A stretch of 64,000 nucleotides of DNA, taken from Knoxdaviesia capensis. Taxonomy: Eukaryota; Ascomycota; Sordariomycetes; Microascales; Gondwanamycetaceae. The DNA lies in NCBI GenBank assembly GCA_001510575.1, contig LNGK01000008.1, positions 2,210,077 through 2,274,076 of the forward strand, in the 5' to 3' direction. The position numbers and the translations under genes were made by a program. This document shows, in pieces, positions 23,656 through 33,263 of this stretch; within the stretch, counting starts at the first letter, position 1; the number at the start of each line of letters is the position of its first letter. Below the pieces are notes generated by a model. The model saw only the letters and a list, made by a program, of their open reading frames with translations, was not told where the DNA came from and made no database searches.

Positions 23656-24298
23656 AGTCGAGATGGACGGCGCGAGCGATGTTGAATCCGCATGACGGGA
23701 TGCCGCAAAAGTCGAGAGCAGACAAGGCTGGTTATAGTTGAAACCGAAACATAGGAGAGAGACACAGAGACAAGATCCAGACAGATAGATAGATGGATTG
23801 CTAGGATGGGAAAAGAAATCACGTGGGGCGTGGGAACCGCAGAATGACGAACACGAAGTCCGCAGCGCAGGCTGAACTGGATCACGTTCTGATAACACAA
23901 GTATCTCCCAAAGAAAAATGCAAAGAGGGGGAGGAGGGGAAAGAGAGGTAGTGGAAACGGGTTTTGCATGGAATGCAGCAAGGGACAAGACAGCGAGACA
24001 TGGATCACTCTGCAGAAACAACGATCAAAGCGGGCGATCATGGACTGGACGGACGCTGGCGGGAAAAAACATATTGGCAGCTGTTGCCAGATGCGGGCAG
24101 CTGACAGCCAACGACATGTGAAGACGGAGTCACTGGACATCGGCGGCCAACAGATATGGGGAGCGAGATCGGCGTGGGATATGTGCATAAAGTGATTCGT
24201 TTATTCATTCAATCGGGCCTGGTTCTACCTGGCCTTTTTTTGGGGGGGTTTTTTAAATATTTATATTTCATATCTTGTATTTTTATCTTTTTATTATT
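23656..24298. other. 643-bp region between mdm1 (5') and trm8 (3')
   Basis: Holds the mdm1 promoter and leader and the T-rich 3' flank of trm8 (24225-24298). A short ATAG repeat (ATAGATAGATGG) lies near 23787. No gene seen. Confidence 0.6.
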
Positions 24299-25302
24299 TC
24301 ACCATTCCGGGTCCTCCAACCGCCGGAACAGCGCCACAAATTTGGGCCCCTTGTTCCGCTCGACCTTCTTGCCCTCCTCAGTCGCCGACGCCATGGCGGC
24401 CACGTACGGCGCGTGGGCGGGGTCCGTTTCCTCGACGCGCGCGAACAGCGGGTGGGCGGCGAGGTGCTCGACCATCCAGCGGTGCAGGTCCTCGACGTCG
24501 GTGATGGTGTAGACGACGCCGCCGGGCCGCAGCGCGTAGGCGTACTCGGAGTTGAGCGTGGCCGACACGATGCGCGCCTTGTGCTTGCGCGCCTTGAAGT
24601 GCGGGTCAGGGAAGCAGATGAAGATCTTGGTCAGCTGGCCCTTCTCGAAGAAGTTCGGCAGGAACTTCATCGTGTTGGCGCGCAGGCACGCGATGCTGTC
24701 GAACGACGGCGATGTCCCTGCCAGTTGGGCTTGTGAGCGGAGGGCGTGGATGCGGTCCTGCACGAACTGGGCGACTTTTATGCGGATTTCAAGGCCTGGT
24801 GAGTATGTGTGTTAGAGAGGACGGCCGACATGGTGTATGGGTAACATATAAAGGTCCCCATGGGCTCCTGATAACTCACCTAGCACGAGAGTCTCCGGCA
24901 TGATCTCGGCAAGCGCAACGAGAAGACCGCCAAAGCCACAGCCAATATCTAGCACCTCGACCTTTTGCCTCAAGGGTTTCGGAATCGGTTTGCCGGCCGC
25001 AAGAATAGACAGCTCCTCGGACTCAGTATCATGTTCTGACACATAGTTGGGGTAGTATGGCGCCCAGTCCATCATGCGCGGACAGGAAGGACTAGAGGGT
25101 GCTGGTTAGCTGGCTGGAAATATGCCAGAGAATAATCCCCGTAAAGGTTACATAGGAGAGCATTGCCATACTATTCAAGGTCGTGGTCTGAGAAAGGGTT
25201 TGCATGTGCTCGTTGTCTGTAGAAGCGCTTCCGGGGCATCTCGGTGGTGCCATCGGCCTGGACGACCCGGCGTCGGCCAGCGACTTTGGGGGACTCTGAC
25301 AT
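24299..25302 (-). CDS. trm8: tRNA (guanine-N7-)-methyltransferase catalytic subunit
   Basis: Predicted Trm8/METTL1 homologue, 279 aa. It forms 7-methylguanosine at position 46 of the variable loop of tRNAs, working in yeast as a complex with the WD-repeat protein Trm82. Three exons: 25172-25302, 24880-25091, 24299-24795; introns of 80 and 84 nt in phases 2 and 1. Visible motifs are the fungal N-terminal KRFYRQRAHANPFSDH segment, the SAM-binding loop EVLDIGCGFGGLL, and the TrmB-family signature FICFPDPHFKARKHKARIV that contains the catalytic Asp. The C-terminus DPEW is in place. The first in-frame ATG (25302) is used; the open frame continues upstream but has no earlier ATG. The 94-aa membrane protein gene diverges from it about 1 kb away. 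Confidence 0.95.
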
Positions 25303-26317
25303 TATGGCTGCAGATGATGGAGTGCGTGATGTGATAAGCTGGACAAATTGAGCTTGAAAAGTTGGGTTGGTGGCAGTTGGTATTGCAGGTTCTGCTACAA
25401 GATGTGGTCGTGATATTTCGTTCACTGATTTCGGAGAGTCGGTGGTGGGGGGAATCTGCGTGGTTGAAAAAAAAAAAAAGATTTAAAAATTAAATTAAGT
25501 TAAAACTAAAAACAAAAAAAGAAATACTAATAATAATTAATAAATAAAAAGGAAGAAAAAAAGCAAGAAAAAAAGAAGAAAACAGGCAATGCCAACTGGC
25601 AGCACCCAAGCCTGTCAGCTGCCAGGCCGAACCACAGCCCGCCCCCAGAATTGGAGGCCTGCACCTCCGCATAAGCCCAGGTGACCAGAGTTTCAGTCTC
25701 TCTCTCGCCTTACAGCGCTCTCATCCCCTACGGCCTCCCCAACAGACCTTTAGAGCCCAGCCGAATTCAGCACTCCTCAGCGCCTAAGCAGCCAAAACGG
25801 CTGTAACCCATCATCCCCCCCCCCCTCGTTCAGCATATCAGCCGACGTTGTGCGCTCCTCGTGGTTCCGTGACAACTCTCGACGGACTGACATTTATAAT
25901 GTGTTCTGTTGATGTCTACGAACAAAGTGTTGCCGAACAGCCTCACCTGGTGTGTGGCCAAGTTTGATTTTTTGCCTTTTTCCAATCTTCTTCGGTTCTA
26001 GGGTTCGCGATCTGTCGTCGTCGTCGTCGTCACCACATCCTCTAAGCCTCGCTCATTCTCGCCCTGATACAAACACCCGAGTGTCCTTCTTTTCTTTGCG
26101 ATTTAGAGCTCTATTTCTATTAATATCATCGTTGATTACATCTCTCTCCACATCTACTCATCTGCAATATCCACTGCTTCTGTCGCATTCTTCCCATATC
26201 CTGTCCTTTCTGCTTCCACCGCGCCTGTCGCAACGGACGAACACAGCGCGTCCCTCTCTTATCGGCGACATCTCCTCATCTCCTCTCTTCTCACATCTCC
26301 CCCCGGCCGCGACAAGA
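25303..26317. other. 1.0-kb divergent promoter region (trm8 / 94-aa membrane protein)
   Basis: A-rich tract at 25467-25590 on the trm8 side, a C run near 25817, TAGGGTT near 26000, a (TCG)n run near 26015-26030, and a CT-rich leader up to the ATG at 26318. No coding region is supported. Confidence 0.55.
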
Positions 26318-26680
26318 ATGTCGATATCGTGGTCCCACTATCTGTTCCTCTCCAAGGATTCTCCGGCGTTCGTCCGGTACATTTCCTGGATCTCGGTATG
26401 TGGCTGACACCCGGCGCATCGGCGCCGCCCACCGTCATCTCACCCCGCCGCCGGCTAACCCTTCTTTGCGCAGCTTGTTCTCGGCGCCGCCCTGATTGTC
26501 CCGGCCCTGCTTCTTCTCGTCCTCGACCTGGTGCTCTGGCTCTGGCGAACCTATGTGGCTTCGGCAGTGTCTAGCGTGCGGGCGGACGGTGTCTCAGATC
26601 CCAAATCCGCCGCTTCCGCGCATAGAGAGGGCCGGGTACCGGAGCTTGATCATCCTGCGGACAAGTTAAAGTCGTCATAG
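26318..26680 (+). CDS. small membrane protein, 94 aa, function unknown
   Basis: Two-exon gene: 26318-26395 and 26474-26680, with a 78-nt phase-0 intron (GTATGT donor, TGCGCAG acceptor). The short N-terminal exon (SWSHYLFLSKDSPAFVRYISWIS) is followed by one strongly hydrophobic segment (about residues 27-46, LVLGAALIVPALLLLVLDLV). After WLWRTY comes a hydrophilic tail of about 45 residues rich in Ala, Ser, Asp and Lys, ending LKSS. There is no classical signal-peptide cleavage site, so a single-pass or tail-accessible membrane protein is likeliest. I recognise no family. Support comes from the clean splice sites, uninterrupted frame, the CT-rich leader before the ATG, and the sharp change from hydrophobic to charged sequence. 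It is easily missed by gene finders because each exon is short. Confidence 0.72.
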
Positions 26681-27007
26681 GCTGCCGTGATTTCTGTTTT
26701 GTTTTGTTTCTGCTGGCTTTTGTTTTACTACTTGGCACTGCTGTTCTGCTTCCATGATAAAGTGCTTGCCCTCTACCTGTGCGACTGTGCGATATATGGT
26801 ATGATGTGTATTTCCGGGGATCTTGGATGCAGAGACAGCTGCTCAAAAATCCGCTCCCGGCTTTTAGGGTTACTCCCAGACATGGGCAGCCATCTCCGGG
26901 AACACGTCTAGATGGCACAGAACCTTGATTTGGCGTTACAGAGGGGTATTTTTGATTTTTTAATTTTGTATACATTTGGTTCCTGTTCTCTTCCTGTTTC
27001 AAACCCC
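26681..27007. other. convergent 3' UTR spacer
   Basis: T-rich 327 bp between the stop codons of the 94-aa protein gene (+) and hom6 (-). Nothing else seen apart from one TAGGGTT at about 26868. Confidence 0.6.
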
Positions 27008-28172
27008 CTAGATCTGAGAGAGCACCTTCAGCAGATCACTGGTCACACCCATGGCCGTGACATCACCGCCGGCACCAGCGCCCTGGATGATCAGGGGATT
27101 CTTGCCATACCGCTCCGTGTAGAAGTTAATGATGTTGTCCGCGCCCTTGAGCGCCGCGATCGGGTGCGACGCATCAAACATCTCCAGCCCGACCTTGACC
27201 TGGCCGGCCGGCACATCGATGCTGCCGACAAACCGCACCACCTTGCCCTGTGCCGCCGCAGCCTGCTTGGTCTCCTCCATCTGCGCGTCAAACGCGGGCA
27301 GCTTGGCCATGAACTCGTCGCCCGACGCACAGCTCTCCAGCTCGGCCGGGATCAGACTCTGCACGGGGAACGCCGTCGGGGACGCCACCGGCAGGCCGGC
27401 GAGCCGCGCCAGGATCGTCAGCTTGCGCGCGACGTCGAGGCCGTTGAGGTCGTCGCGCGGGTCCGGCTCGGTGTAGCCGGCGTCCTTGGCCTTGGTGACT
27501 TCGGCCGACCACGCGCCGCCGCCGACGCCGCTGGCCGGCGCGAACGAGTTGAACAGGAACGACATGGTGCCGCTGAACACACCCTCGATCCGCGTCACCG
27601 TGTCGCCGGTCTCCACCAGGTCCTTCAGCGTCGAGATCACCGGCAGGCCCGCGCCGACCGACGACTCGTGATACACGCGCGCGCCGGACGCCGCAGCCGC
27701 CGCGAAAATGTCCTGCCACAGCGTGTACGGGCCCGAGAACGCCTTCTTGTTCGGCGTGACGATGTTGATGCCCTTGCCGAGGAACAGCGGGTACGTGTCG
27801 GCCACGTCCTGCGAGCTGGTGTTGTCGACCAGCACCGTCTTGCCGGGCGCGGCCGCGAGGAAGTCGGCCAGGGCCGGCAGCGCTAGCGGCGTGAGCGGCG
27901 AGCCGGCGAGCGTCGGGATGGCCGTCGGGATGTCAATGGCCGCGTAGTCGGCCGAGTAGAGCGCCTTCTTCGATGTGCAGATGTACGAGAGCTCGAGCTT
28001 CGGCGACGGGCGGCGGGCGGCCAGCGCCTGCAGCTGCGACAGGAAGCATTTCCCCACGCCTCCAGCACCTGTTTATAGTGATAGAATGTCATTAGCAAGA
28101 GTTCTCCCAGCGCAATTGACCAGTTTAACACCTACCGATGACGGCAATAAAAACTCTCTTCGACGAAGACAT
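27008..28172 (-). CDS. hom6: homoserine dehydrogenase
   Basis: NAD(P)H-dependent enzyme converting aspartate 4-semialdehyde to homoserine, in the threonine, methionine and isoleucine branch of aspartate metabolism. Exons 28136-28172 and 27008-28068; a 67-nt phase-1 intron interrupts the nucleotide-binding loop; 365 aa, the normal length of a monofunctional fungal enzyme. Visible features are the Rossmann motif GAGGVG (residues 13-18), TPNKKAFSG, HESSVGAGLPV and GVFSGTMSFLFNSF. The family signature AKDAGYTEPDPRDDLNGLDVARKL carries the catalytic Asp/Lys region. There is no aspartokinase fusion and no ACT domain. It shares a 405-bp divergent promoter with the CCDC174-like gene. A TGACTC element 63 bp upstream fits general amino-acid control by CpcA/Gcn4. 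Confidence 0.96.
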
Positions 28173-28577
28173 GGCTTCCGGTGATTATATCAGACCCAAA
28201 GTATTTGCTGAGAGAATTTGCGGTAGCAAACGAGTGACTCTTCTGACGTGCTTTTTCAATTCGTCGTCTTATGTAGTCCGACTTAGGAGGGGCATTCCAC
28301 CATAATTTTTATAGCGGGGTCAAGCCTGTAAACCGCCCCGAACATCGGGCCCCAAATTTCGCATCTGGCAGGTTTGCACTGTACGGACTGGGCTGATCAC
28401 GCCGTAGTTATACAGTGCACGCACCGTGTGTGGCACTGTAGTACTTGAGGCGTCTGGGTCTTATCGATAGCGCTTGGTTCTGGGTGTTTTAGCCGCCGCC
28501 ATATAATTTCCGACCTGCGAACAAACCTTCACTCCGATATTTTTCAACTCTGGCATATCACCATATACGCAGCCATC
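28173..28577. promoter_or_regulatory. divergent promoter of hom6 and the CCDC174-like gene
   Basis: The 405 bp separates two opposed start codons, so both promoters must lie here or overlap the genes. It contains TGACTC at 28235-28240, TGACGTG just after it (28244-28250), and an AT-rich part at 28300-28315. No open frame of interest. Confidence 0.6.
28235..28240. promoter_or_regulatory. TGACTC, candidate CpcA/Gcn4 site for hom6
   Basis: TGACTC lies 63 bp upstream of the hom6 ATG, within GAGTGACTC. Gcn4 and its Aspergillus orthologue CpcA bind TGA(C/G)TCA and tolerate one mismatch at the last base. The position and the amino-acid biosynthetic target make it plausible; binding is inferred. Confidence 0.4.
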
Positions 28578-29741
28578 ATGCCGCAAGATCCAGATCTCTA
28601 CGGCCAAAGGCCGCGGAAAAAGGCCAGAACGGCCCTTCCATCCTCGGTATCCCTAGACTTCACAGCCCGCTTGACATCCCTCATGTCTGATACTCCGACC
28701 ACCACGACACCATCCTCCCGCGCACGAAAACAAGCCACGACCACCACCACCACCACCTCCGCCGAAACCCCAACCCAACCGGCCGCAGACCACCACCCGA
28801 CGCGTCTCCGGCTCGCCGGCCCATCGTCCAAAGCCGGGCCAGCAGACGCCGCGCAGGCCAAGTCGCGCAAACTGCGCCTGCGCGACACGCGCGCCGCGCA
28901 GACCGCCGAAGAAGCCGCCCAGCTCGAGCTCTCGCGCCGCCGCCTCGAGGAGAAGGCCAAGATCTACGAGGAGCTGAAGCGCAGTGTCCGCGACGACGAC
29001 GCCGACGGCCACGATGACAGCAGAGACGGCGGCGATGGCCACAAGCCCCGGCGTGCGGGCCTGGCCGGGTCGTCCCTGGTCGATTTCGACCGGAAGTGGG
29101 CTGAGGCCCGCGCGCGCGGCGACAACCTCTCGGACAGCGACGATGATGGCGCGAGCGGAGCCGACGACTCCGACTCGTCGTTCGAGCAGGACGCCGACCC
29201 GTCCGAGATCATCGAGTTCGAGGACGAGTTCGGCCGCACCCGGCAGGGCACTCACGCCGATAAGGCCCGCATGGAGCGCCGTCTCCGCGCCGCAGCCGAC
29301 GACGCCCCCGCCGACGGCCCCGCCCCGGGCCGCCACAACCTGGCCGGCCGGCCCGCCACGCCCTCTCACGTCATCGTCGGCGACGTCGTGCAGACGTATG
29401 CATTCGCCGCGCGCGACGAAGCCGCCATGGCCGAGCTCGCCCGCAAACGCGACCGCAGCGCCACGCCGCCGCCGCCCACCCACTATGACGCTGACCGCGA
29501 GGTGCGGGATAAGGGTGTTGGCTTCTACAAGTTCAGCCAGGATGTGGACGCTCGTCGCGCCGAGATGGACGCGCTCAAGGCCGAACGCGACCAGACTATG
29601 CACAAGCGCACTGAGATGGAGGATAAAAAGGCCGCCCGTCGCGCTGAGATTGAAGCGCGCCGCAAGGAGGTGGCTGAACGTCGCGCGAAGAAGATGGCAG
29701 ATAGCTTCTTGGATGGCCTTGCTGGTGATCTGGGAAGTTGA
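28578..29741 (+). CDS. CCDC174-like (DUF4078) coiled-coil nuclear protein
   Basis: Intronless 387-aa protein. The N-terminus is basic (RPRKKARTALP, a possible nuclear signal), followed by Thr/Ser/Ala-rich low complexity. The middle is acidic and Ser/Asp-rich (DNLSDSDDDGASGADDSD, FEQDADPSEIIEFEDEFGRTR). The C-terminal third (about 285-380) has KGVGFYKFSQDVDARRAEMDAL followed by an Arg/Glu-rich helix ending KKMADSFLDGLAGDLGS. The EFEDEFGRTR and GVGFYKFS elements are the hallmarks I know from the CCDC174/DUF4078 family, linked in animals to the exon-junction/spliceosome machinery. The role in fungi is not established, so function is left open. The start ATG (TCATCATGCC) follows directly on the divergent promoter shared with hom6. 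Confidence 0.85.
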   Translation: MPQDPDLYGQRPRKKARTALPSSVSLDFTARLTSLMSDTPTTTTPSSRARKQATTTTTTTSAETPTQPAADHHPTRLRLAGPSSKAGPADAAQAKSRKLRLRDTRAAQTAEEAAQLELSRRRLEEKAKIYEELKRSVRDDDADGHDDSRDGGDGHKPRRAGLAGSSLVDFDRKWAEARARGDNLSDSDDDGASGADDSDSSFEQDADPSEIIEFEDEFGRTRQGTHADKARMERRLRAAADDAPADGPAPGRHNLAGRPATPSHVIVGDVVQTYAFAARDEAAMAELARKRDRSATPPPPTHYDADREVRDKGVGFYKFSQDVDARRAEMDALKAERDQTMHKRTEMEDKKAARRAEIEARRKEVAERRAKKMADSFLDGLAGDLGS

Positions 29742-30477
29742 TGACACTTCCTCTCTTCCATACTCGGCATGGATGTGTCAGTTGAGCCGGATACATTTGA
29801 TTTTTATGAAGCGATATGATTGATGAAAACACTATAGAACACTGCCTATATCCCACCGTTACATACGGGCCTTCCTACCCGACCATAAATGCAATCTTAA
29901 CTCATCTCCTCAGAGTAATCCAAAACTTCTTCAACCATCGACCACCTGGTGAACTGAGAGAATCTTGAAGCATGTACAAACAGAACAGGAGAAAGCAAAC
30001 AGAAAGAAAGCAGAAACCACAAACCAGAAACCAGAATAAGCGGAACAAGAACAAGCAAGAATTCAAAATTTTAGTTGATATCATTAGTGTTGTTTCCTCC
30101 AGCGCCAGTTACATTAACGAATGATCAGAGAGTTCCTTCACACGAGATCTGGTTCGGCCAAACATCTCTCCAGTCCCGAACGAAAAGTCGGGCCAAGGAA
30201 ACAGAACGAAGCAGATTAAGAGGTTAACGAAAGAGAAGAATAAAATCTAGTGATGCTAGTGGCATGACTGGCAAGGGCAAAATGTGGCAGAAAATCATCG
30301 TATGACGGGGGGAATCTCAGATATGCAGAGAAACGAAAAGGTATGTCATCCGCAGGACTTATCCCCGGGTGAAGTATTGAAAAAAGTCGAAAGATGGCAA
30401 AATATAAAGAAGACGGAAGAAGAACCTGGTATAGCGAAATAGAAGAAAATAAGGAGCTGGACTTTTTAGAGTCGAGT
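29742..30477. other. convergent 3' UTR spacer
   Basis: 736 bp between the 3' ends of the CCDC174-like gene (+) and the 869-aa membrane protein gene (-). A-rich on the plus strand around 29980-30060. No gene or repeat seen. Confidence 0.6.
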
Positions 30478-33263
30478 TCAAGAAAATGTCCAAATACATC
30501 CACAGTCACTCAGAGCAGCTGCAGTGTCTCTGGCGAACAGAACGTCTGGGTCCGATGGGTCACTATACAGATCCCGGCTGTTGAGGGTGCTGGGAGACAT
30601 CGACATCTTTTCCGGGACAAGGACCTCGATCGGGTTTCCGTTGGAATCCAGGACCGGCTCCACTTCATGGTCGTCGCTGGTGATCTTGACCTTGCGGCAT
30701 GTGGCTGGTGCACTGTTTTCCGTTGTTAGACGCCATTCCTCAAGTTTGACTACCTTCGGGTATGTCTTGAGAGGTTGGGGGAAACTCATGGTCTCCCAGT
30801 TGAACCACTCTGACGACGTTGAGGTTTCCGACTGTGACGAAGTGTCGGTATCTGTGTCCGGCAACTGGACGGCATCGGTAATCATAGGCGGCTTGTTTAG
30901 GAAAAATTTCTCTGTTGTTGATGTGGAAATGGATGAAGATGAGCTCGTGGCAAGTGGTGTAGTAGCTGTGCCTGTGGTAGAATACGAGCTGTCGAAGGCA
31001 GAAGGTGGACGGGATGGAACTGCTGGATATGATTGTAGGCCGTAGCTGTTGTTTTGATTAGGATAAACGAAGACCTGCAGCAAGGTTCCCGGCCAAGTAC
31101 AAATCCAGACTGTCATATGAGATTGGTTAGTGATTGTTTTGATGCACACAAAGTCATAACACCAGACTTAGCACCGCGTCTGTCTCGATGTAACTTACCC
31201 TTGTACTCGATATTGAACTCTTTGGGGTCAATTGGGGGACCTGGTGGACCTGGCGGGCCGGGATGATCCTTCGTTCGTCCACCCGTTTTCCCCTTTCCAG
31301 ACGATGGTCCGTCATCTGCGGTACTGTTACCAGCAGAATCCGATGACTCTGGAAGCGCTCCCATTGTCGTAGGGGAACCAGTGGTCAGGCCAGTTTGTGC
31401 TGGATCAGAAAACGCCGAGGATGTCGTTTCTGACGTAGTCGATGGGCTTGGTCCTTGTGACGGTGTCCCAGCATCTCCCCACGCCCGCCTCCTTCGTCGA
31501 GACGGAGATGTTGGGGCGGGAGCCGTAGATCCTGTGGCAGTGGAAGTTGTAGGGTCCGGAAAGCGGTCCTCTGCAACAACTACAACTTTGTCGTATGTAA
31601 TCTTCAACCACCACGCCGGTCCCCAGCCGAGTTCAAAAGTATCGTTGACCAAAACAAGTGGAGAGGCATCTGGGATCACTGGCGGCTGGGCGCCGATCAT
31701 ATACTTGCCAAACATCGCAGACGAGTTGAAATTGCTGGCCGGGCCTAGCTTCAGCGTGTATTGAGAAGTCGGGGTTCCATCCTCGCGCTTCTGGATCTCG
31801 ATGTTCGGTAAGCTGAAGGGAATAGTGCAGGTCCACGCTTGAGATTGGGTGGTAATGTTGAAGCATGTACTCGGGGCCTGGTTTGCCATGAAGGGTGGTA
31901 GACCAAATGATCCGGTTTCTAGCGGCGGGAGGTCTTCAGGAGGAGTTGGAATGGGCACGACGTTGAGAGTGGCGGTCGGAGTAGGGGGAGAGCTACAAAA
32001 CTGTGTGTTAGTGGTTCCTGGAGGGAAATTTGAATGGCAGCGTAGAATCACACTCTAGTAACGAATTATGGGCACTTACGGCTTATCGTCATCGCCTCTT
32101 GAAATCAGAGCACCCATAACAGCTCCGACAACAGCTCCAATAATGATGATACACAGGACAACCAGTCCCACGGCCCAAACCGGGAGCACGCCCCACATTT
32201 TCCGGCGCACGCTTTGGTGCCAGCCTCCGGGGTCCTTCTCCGAGATAGCTCGCGCAATTGGGTGGATTTCGCGATTGCTCGAATCGGTCGATGCAAGACT
32301 CCGCGTTGATAGTCGTGATCGCGATGAGTCAAGGTCGGACGAGGTTGAGGCAAATTCGGGGTCGCGGGTTGCAAGCCCAATTCCTCCGGCGCCGGGAATA
32401 GCTGGAATCGGGGACGGTCCAGTGTTGACGGCATATGGAGAAGATATGGCACCGGGATTTTGAGGGTCGCTGGAAGCAGCAGTCCGTGGTTGTTCGGTAA
32501 CAGGAACAAGGTTTGCCTCGAGGTCTCGGTGTTGGTCGGATGGCCCCGGCTTTGCATCCAGGGTCTGCTCAGGATATCGACTGTATGGCGGTAGCTCTTC
32601 ATGGTGTCCAAATGAGCCAACAATGGAAGATGCATCTTCTCCGTCGTTTCCTAATCTCCGCTGATAATGGGAAGATTGAAGAGGGAAGCCAAGCGGAATC
32701 GATGCTGGCTGGTTTGAGATATCCGCCGACGTGTTCTGTGGGTAAAGGCCGTACGGATGAGATGGCCGCGATGGAAGTGGGGTTTCCGTGGTTGGCGAAG
32801 AGGAATCAACTACATAAGCATTGGTGAATGGGTTTTGGACGGGACTGGGACTTCGACGGGTCTGGGCCGGATACTGTGAAGAGGTCATTCCGCTGACACC
32901 GGTGACGGGAGACGGCAGTACCAACGGACACACAGGGGTCAGAATGCCGTTGCGATCTTCGGACTCCAACGACGAGCGGCCCATAGGTGAAGGCATAGTA
33001 ATGCTTGAAGAAGCCGATTCTAGAGTTGGGTGACCACTCGGGGCCGTTTGAGGACGTTCAGACACGGAACTGGCGATGTCCAATTGTGGAGGATGGAGGT
33101 GACCGTGGACACTGCGTCTGGTCTCAGAGCGGTTTGGCAGGAGAGATGGCGTCTGGAGGAACAGGGCTTGTTCACTATCGTCCGGGGTAGTTGAAAGGTG
33201 CACCGATACTCTCATTGAGCTTCGGCGCTCGGCATCGGAGTGCTTGGACTTGTCGGCGTCCAT
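30478..33263 (-). CDS. single-pass membrane protein with large extracytoplasmic domain, function unknown
   Basis: Three exons: 32080-33263, 31199-31992, 30478-31109; introns of 87 and 89 nt with consistent phases; 869 aa. The first 355 residues are hydrophilic, Ser/Pro-rich and disordered-looking. One strong transmembrane helix follows (about 360-388, WAVGLVVLCIIIIGAVVGAVMGALI). The C-terminal part begins with a Pro/Thr-rich stalk, then an ordered region with paired Cys and Trp (TCFNITTQSQAWTCTIPF, about 430-560). A Ser/Thr/Pro mucin-like linker includes a short Gly-Pro-Pro repeat (GPPGPPGPP). A second block starts FNIEYKVWICTWPGTLLQ. The layout suggests a cell-surface or secretory-pathway protein with cytosolic N-terminus. 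It resembles conserved ascomycete hypothetical proteins (possibly DUF7820); I cannot confirm the family. The start is the first ATG of the frame. Confidence 0.85.

Noticed and set aside
26912..27886. 324-codon frame antisense to hom6
   Set aside because: Arg/His/Gly-rich shadow of the GC-rich hom6 coding strand.
28653..29747. 364-codon frame antisense to the CCDC174-like gene
   Set aside because: Shadow of the coding strand; Val/Gly/Ala-biased with no domain.
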